Positions 6,170-8,647 of a stretch of DNA of 8,647 nt are shown piece by piece. This DNA is from an uncultured Lachnospiraceae bacterium (GTDB lineage: Bacteria > Bacillota_A > Clostridia > Lachnospirales > Lachnospiraceae). The DNA lies in NCBI GenBank assembly GCA_902787595.1, contig CADAHD010000084.1:1-8647 (forward strand). Direction: 5' to 3'. Below the pieces are notes generated by a model. That model worked only from the letters and a program-made list of their open reading frames with translations. It ran no database searches and was not told where the DNA came from. Every line of letters starts with the position of its first letter. Within the stretch, counting starts at the first letter, position 1. The position numbers and the translations under genes are program-made.

Positions 6170-6985
6170 CTATGATTCTTCACTACTTTCGGCTTTCAGC
6201 TTTTTCTCCAGCTTCTTTCTTTCCTTTTCCAGCTTCTTTCTTAAGGCAGCCAGCTCTTCGGCGTGGGTTATTTCATATTCTTCATATAATTCGGGCCGGC
6301 GCTCCTTCGTTCTTTCAAGCGACTGCAGCAGACGCCAGCGGTCTACCTTCGCATGATCGCCGGACAGTAAAACCTCAGGCACTTTCTTCCCCATCCACTC
6401 CTCGGGTCTGGTATACTGGGGATACTCCAACAGCCCTTCATTAAAACTCTCCGTCGTTGCGGATTCATCATTATTAAGCACTCCGGGTATGAGCCTGGAT
6501 ATGCTGTCCATCATTACCAGCGCCGGAAGCTCTCCGCCCGTAAGCACATAATCGCCTATCGAGACATTATCGGTAACTATCTCTTCCAGCACGCGTTCAT
6601 CTATCCCCTCATAATGGCCACAGAGAAAGATCAGGTCTTCCTCCTTTGCCAGTTCTTCAGCCAGAGTCTGGTCAAAAACCCTGCCCTGGGGTGTAAGATA
6701 GATCACGCGCTTATTACCGGCGTTTTTTCCATCGGCAGCCGCCCGTTCTTCAATCTTTGCCATTACCGCCTGATAGCAGTCATAAACCGGCTGGCACTGC
6801 AAAAGCATGCCGGCGCCGCCTCCGTAAGTGTAGTCATCCACCCTCTTATGTTTGCTGGCGGTATATTCCCTTATATGAAAACAATCCAGCGATATAATGC
6901 CGTCCTCCATAGCACGGTATAATACTCCGGTATGCATTCCTTTATCGATCAGCTCCGGAAAGAGCGTCATCACATAATATCTCAT
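6170..6985 (-). CDS. trmD: tRNA (guanine-N1-)-methyltransferase TrmD
   Basis: TrmD methylates G37 of tRNAs that read codons starting with C, using S-adenosylmethionine, and prevents +1 frameshifts; it acts as a dimer with a trefoil-knot SPOUT fold. The 271-residue product carries the expected blocks: YGGGAGM at 54-60, LCGHYEGIDERV at 121-132, SIGDYVLTGGELPA at 142-155, the catalytic-region Asp173 in NNDESA, YPQYTRP at 188-194 and LLSGDHAKVDRWR at 206-218. The last 30 or so residues (HAEELAALRKKLEKERKKLE and onward) form a Lys/Glu-rich predicted coiled coil beyond the usual end, making it longer than the typical 230-250 residues. It overlaps the rimM stop by 4 bases (ATGA), with GGAAGG just ahead of the start. 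The pairing with rimM is the classic arrangement. Confidence 0.97.
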   Translation of the reverse strand: MRYYVMTLFPELIDKGMHTGVLYRAMEDGIISLDCFHIREYTASKHKRVDDYTYGGGAGMLLQCQPVYDCYQAVMAKIEERAAADGKNAGNKRVIYLTPQGRVFDQTLAEELAKEEDLIFLCGHYEGIDERVLEEIVTDNVSIGDYVLTGGELPALVMMDSISRLIPGVLNNDESATTESFNEGLLEYPQYTRPEEWMGKKVPEVLLSGDHAKVDRWRLLQSLERTKERRPELYEEYEITHAEELAALRKKLEKERKKLEKKLKAESSEES

Positions 6986-7485
6986 AAGCCTTCCATGACC
7001 GAAACATCCATCCGGCCTTCTTTGATATCAACCTTAAGTATACACTGTTTTATCGCAGGCAGCAAAAGCTCGCTGCCGTCGTTCCTCTCTATACGGTAAA
7101 CATCGTTTGCGCCGGTCTGCATAACTTCAACCAGCTTTCCGATAAGTTCCCCGTCTTCGTAAACCTCAAGACCTTCAAGGTCCGAGATGTAATACTCATC
7201 CTCATAAAGCGGCACGGCATGAGCCCTGTCCACATATAATTCTCTCTTGCGCAGCTTCTCCGCCATATCCCTGTCCGTTATCTCCCTGAACTGCAGGATG
7301 ATACGGTCATTCTGTTTTTTCATTCCGCAGCAGTGCAGCGGCTCATATCCGTCCCTGCCGGACATGTAGTAATCCTTTACCTTCTTTAAATGATCCACAT
7401 CATCGGTGGTGGGATAGACTTTTACCTCTCCCTTTATGCCATGGGCCTCGGTGATGACGCCGATCCTGAAATATTCTTCTGCCAT
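6982..7485 (-). CDS. rimM: 16S rRNA processing / 30S maturation protein RimM
   Basis: RimM assists late 30S assembly, binding near uS19 and the 16S head domain. The 167-residue product has the N-terminal RimM barrel with RIGVITEAHGIKGEVKV (7-23) and a C-terminal PRC-barrel domain (about 97-165) including YYISDLEGLEVYEDGELIGK and LLPAIKQCILKVDIKEGRM. The start at 7485 is chosen because the protein then begins MAEEYFRIGV, as usual for the family, and GGAG (7494-7491) lies 5 bases upstream. An upstream in-frame GTG at 7509 would add eight residues encoded by the repeat array. The GGAG lies in the loop and closing pair of a small stem, TTATC with GATAA (7499-7487). It overlaps trmD by 4 bases. 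Upstream, the REP-like array takes the place where Bacillus carries ylqD. Confidence 0.95.
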   Translation of the reverse strand: MAEEYFRIGVITEAHGIKGEVKVYPTTDDVDHLKKVKDYYMSGRDGYEPLHCCGMKKQNDRIILQFREITDRDMAEKLRKRELYVDRAHAVPLYEDEYYISDLEGLEVYEDGELIGKLVEVMQTGANDVYRIERNDGSELLLPAIKQCILKVDIKEGRMDVSVMEGL

Positions 7486-7498
7486 ATTATCTCCGATA

Positions 7499-7603
7499 AG
7501 ATTCCTCACTTCGTTCGGAATGACATGGATGTCGTTCGGAATGACACGGATGTGCTGTCATCCTGAGCGCCCCTCTTGTCATCCTGAGCGCAGCGAAGGA
7601 TCT
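7499..7603. repeat. Head-to-head REP-like array of four 21-base units
   Basis: Four related units occur with a strict 21-base period: two at 7511-7531 and 7532-7552 (plus strand TCGTTCGGAATGACA core, 20 of 21 identical), a 3-base centre TGC, then two in opposite orientation at 7556-7576 and 7577-7597 (TGTCATCCTGAGCGC core). The outermost arms extend to 27 bases (7499-7525 and 7577-7603) and match at 20 of 27 positions when one is reverse-complemented; six of the seven differences are transitions. The core TCATCCTGAGCGCAGCGAAG resembles a repeat scattered in many bacterial genomes. The array is 105 bases long and its left end abuts the rimM ribosome site. No ORF is associated, so any mobilising enzyme would act in trans. 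Confidence 0.85.
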
Positions 7604-7659
7604 TTTCTCCCTGTATTATGTCAAGTGCCCGGAATGATTCCGGGCACCTGCGATTAACT
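7604..7659. other. Spacer between repeat array and khpA, mostly a perfect inverted repeat
   Basis: This part of the khpA-rimM gap holds the 11-bp palindrome described separately and a TTGACA on the minus strand (7624-7619) with no convincing -10 at 16-18 bases. Nothing here looks coding. Confidence 0.5.
7625..7647 (-). terminator. Perfect 11-bp hairpin after khpA, weak terminator or mRNA-stabilising stem
   Basis: The arms GTGCCCGGAAT and ATTCCGGGCAC pair perfectly around one central base, giving a GC-rich hairpin 12 bases after the khpA stop. The bases after it on the minus strand (TTGACATAAT) contain no T-run, and those on the plus strand lack one too, so it is not a canonical intrinsic terminator. 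It could mark partial termination or protect the rpsP-khpA mRNA 3' end from exonucleases. Confidence 0.55.
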
Positions 7660-7890
7660 TTACTCGATTATGTCTACATCCACATATGTATCATCTTTGG
7701 TGGAGGCAGCCTTCACAACAGCACGGATTGCTTTGGCAATCCTGCCCTGTTTTCCGATGACCTTACCCATATCTGAGGGGTCGACCTTAAGCTTGACGGT
7801 AATATGCTTACCGTCAACCTCTTCGGTGACCTGCACAGCCTCAGGTTTGTCAACCAGGGCCTTGGCCATCACCTCAACTAATTCTTTCAT
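7660..7890 (-). CDS. khpA: KH-domain RNA-binding protein KhpA (YlqC)
   Basis: This is a small single-KH protein; relatives in streptococci and Bacillus bind RNA together with KhpB and affect cell division and growth. The 76-residue product has the KH signature MGKVIGKQGRIAKAIRAVVK (41-60) with the GKQG loop at 46-49, flanked by beta strands (HITVKLKVDP before, YVDVDIIE after). Length is normal. GGGGGG lies about 7 bases before the ATG at 7890. It follows rpsP by 20 bases and is surely cotranscribed, matching the conserved rpsP-ylqC pair. A perfect hairpin and repeat array follow, so its link with rimM may be partly broken at the transcript level. Confidence 0.95.
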   Translation of the reverse strand: MKELVEVMAKALVDKPEAVQVTEEVDGKHITVKLKVDPSDMGKVIGKQGRIAKAIRAVVKAASTKDDTYVDVDIIE

Positions 7891-7910
7891 TCAAATACCC
7901 CCCGGCGGAT

Positions 7911-8156
7911 TTATTTTTCGATATTAGCCAGCTTGAGTATCTTTCCCACTGTCTCTGTAGGCTGCGCACCGTTGGAAAGCCATTTCTTAGCCTTCTCCTC
8001 ATCTAATTTGAATGTAGAAGGATCGGTGTTGGGATCGTAGGTTCCGATCTCATCGATAACCTTACCGTCACGCGCATTGCGGGAATCAGCCACAACTATA
8101 CGATACAGGGGCTTTTTCTTCTTTCCCATTCTTGTTAATCTCATCTTTACTGCCAT
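7911..8156 (-). CDS. rpsP: 30S ribosomal protein bS16
   Basis: bS16 is an early-binding 30S protein. The 81-residue product has the family N-terminus [40 protein letters not shown], and the helix with [16 protein letters not shown]. Length is normal for Firmicutes. GGGAGG lies about 10 bases ahead of the ATG at 8156, a strong ribosome site. It is 35 bases downstream of ffh with no hairpin or promoter between, so ffh and rpsP are probably on one transcript, as in many Firmicutes. Confidence 0.98.
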   Translation of the reverse strand: MAVKMRLTRMGKKKKPLYRIVVADSRNARDGKVIDEIGTYDPNTDPSTFKLDEEKAKKWLSNGAQPTETVGKILKLANIEK

Positions 8157-8191
8157 TTTTAATTTCCTCCCTTTGGATTAATGATTGTTTA

Positions 8192-8647
8192 TTAAAACGG
8201 AAAGCGAAAGCCTCCACGTCCTTTCTTACCCATACCGCCCATCATTCCGGGCATCTGCTTCATCATCTTCTGCGACTGCTCAAACTGCTTGATGAAACGG
8301 TTAACTATCGCGATATCTACTCCCGCGCCCTTTGCTATCCTGAATTTACGCTGGGGATTCAAAAGCTTGGGATTTGCTCTCTCCTGCGGAGTCATCGAAA
8401 GCACGATCGCCTCGGTCTGCTTCAACTGCTTATCATCTATCATGGAACTGATATCGCCCATCTTTGAACCAACGCCGGGCAGCATCGAAAGTATGCTCGT
8501 CAAACCGCCCATCTTCTGCATCTGCTTCATTGATTCCAGGAAATCATTAAAGTCAAATTTGCCTTTCTTAAGGCGGCCCGCCATATCCTTCTCTGTTTCG
8601 GGATCGATGTCTATGCTCTGCTCAACCTTTTCGATAAGGGAAAGCAC
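8192..8647 (-). CDS. ffh: Signal recognition particle protein Ffh, C-terminal part
   Basis: This is a partial gene: only the last 151 or so codons are inside the window, against a family total near 450. The visible part starts in the conserved VLSLIEK stretch at the end of the GTPase domain (the first codon GTG is an internal Val, not a start). It continues through the methionine-rich M domain that binds signal peptides and 4.5S/6S RNA: FDFNDFLESMKQMQKMGGL, MIDDKQLKQTEAIVLSMTP, and the RNA-binding helix-turn-helix NPQRKFRIAKGAG. It ends in a flexible MPGMMGGMGKKGRGGF tail. The usual SR-R-RIA-GSG motif is slightly divergent here (QRKFRIAKGAG). Ffh delivers nascent membrane proteins to SecYEG. 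It heads the translation/export cluster seen in the window. Confidence 0.97.
   Translation of the reverse strand: MLSLIEKVEQSIDIDPETEKDMAGRLKKGKFDFNDFLESMKQMQKMGGLTSILSMLPGVGSKMGDISSMIDDKQLKQTEAIVLSMTPQERANPKLLNPQRKFRIAKGAGVDIAIVNRFIKQFEQSQKMMKQMPGMMGGMGKKGRGGFRFPF

Noticed and set aside
7486..7509. A longer rimM start at the GTG at 7509
   Set aside because: It would add repeat-array sequence to the protein; the family N-terminus and GGAG site fit 7485.
7511..7597. CRISPR array
   Set aside because: The 21-base units are directly adjacent with no spacers and change orientation in the middle, and there are no cas genes.
7600..7624. Promoter for rimM from the TTGACA at 7624-7619 on the minus strand
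   Set aside because: No -10-like hexamer at 16-18 bases; the sequence there is GATCCT within the repeat array.

Overview
The window is a chromosomal segment of a Gram-positive bacterium, most likely a clostridial Firmicute of the Lachnospiraceae type. I base this on protein flavour, AGGAGG-type ribosome sites, the ffh-rpsP-khpA-rimM-trmD-rplS-rbgA gene order and roughly 50-58% GC in the lines I counted by hand. Every gene I can support lies on the minus strand, so the window reads right to left in transcription order.

Right part (8647 to 6170): the 3' end of ffh (SRP GTPase), then rpsP (bS16), khpA (KH-domain RNA-binding protein), a 174-base gap, rimM (30S maturation factor) and trmD (tRNA m1G37 methyltransferase), which overlaps rimM by 4 bases. 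The gap holds a perfect 11-bp inverted repeat and a head-to-head array of four REP-like 21-base repeats ending against the rimM ribosome site.

Middle (6150 to 3333): a two-gene ABC export cassette sits between trmD and rplS, which are adjacent in the usual Firmicutes order. It consists of a NatA-like ATPase with a TTG start and a 677-residue permease fused to a CPBP (CAAX-protease-like) intramembrane domain.

Left-middle (3260 to 626): rplS (bL19) has its own predicted promoter and a structured leader resembling the L19 leader. A strong intrinsic hairpin follows rplS. After it, tightly packed by 4-base overlaps, come a type I signal peptidase, the ribosome-assembly GTPase rbgA and a second, divergent signal peptidase with an acidic tail. 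This section links 50S assembly with protein export.

Left edge (about 627 to 1): an AT-richer reading frame for a membrane-anchored extracytoplasmic protein runs off the window. It has a good Shine-Dalgarno sequence but no recognisable start codon, so it may be a broken gene, a foreign fragment or an assembly or sequence error.

Most of the window is a conserved translation/export locus. The unusual parts are the ABC-CPBP insertion, the repeat array, the attenuator-like hairpin before the signal peptidase genes and the start-less gene. I see no phage, IS transposase, CRISPR, tRNA or rRNA.
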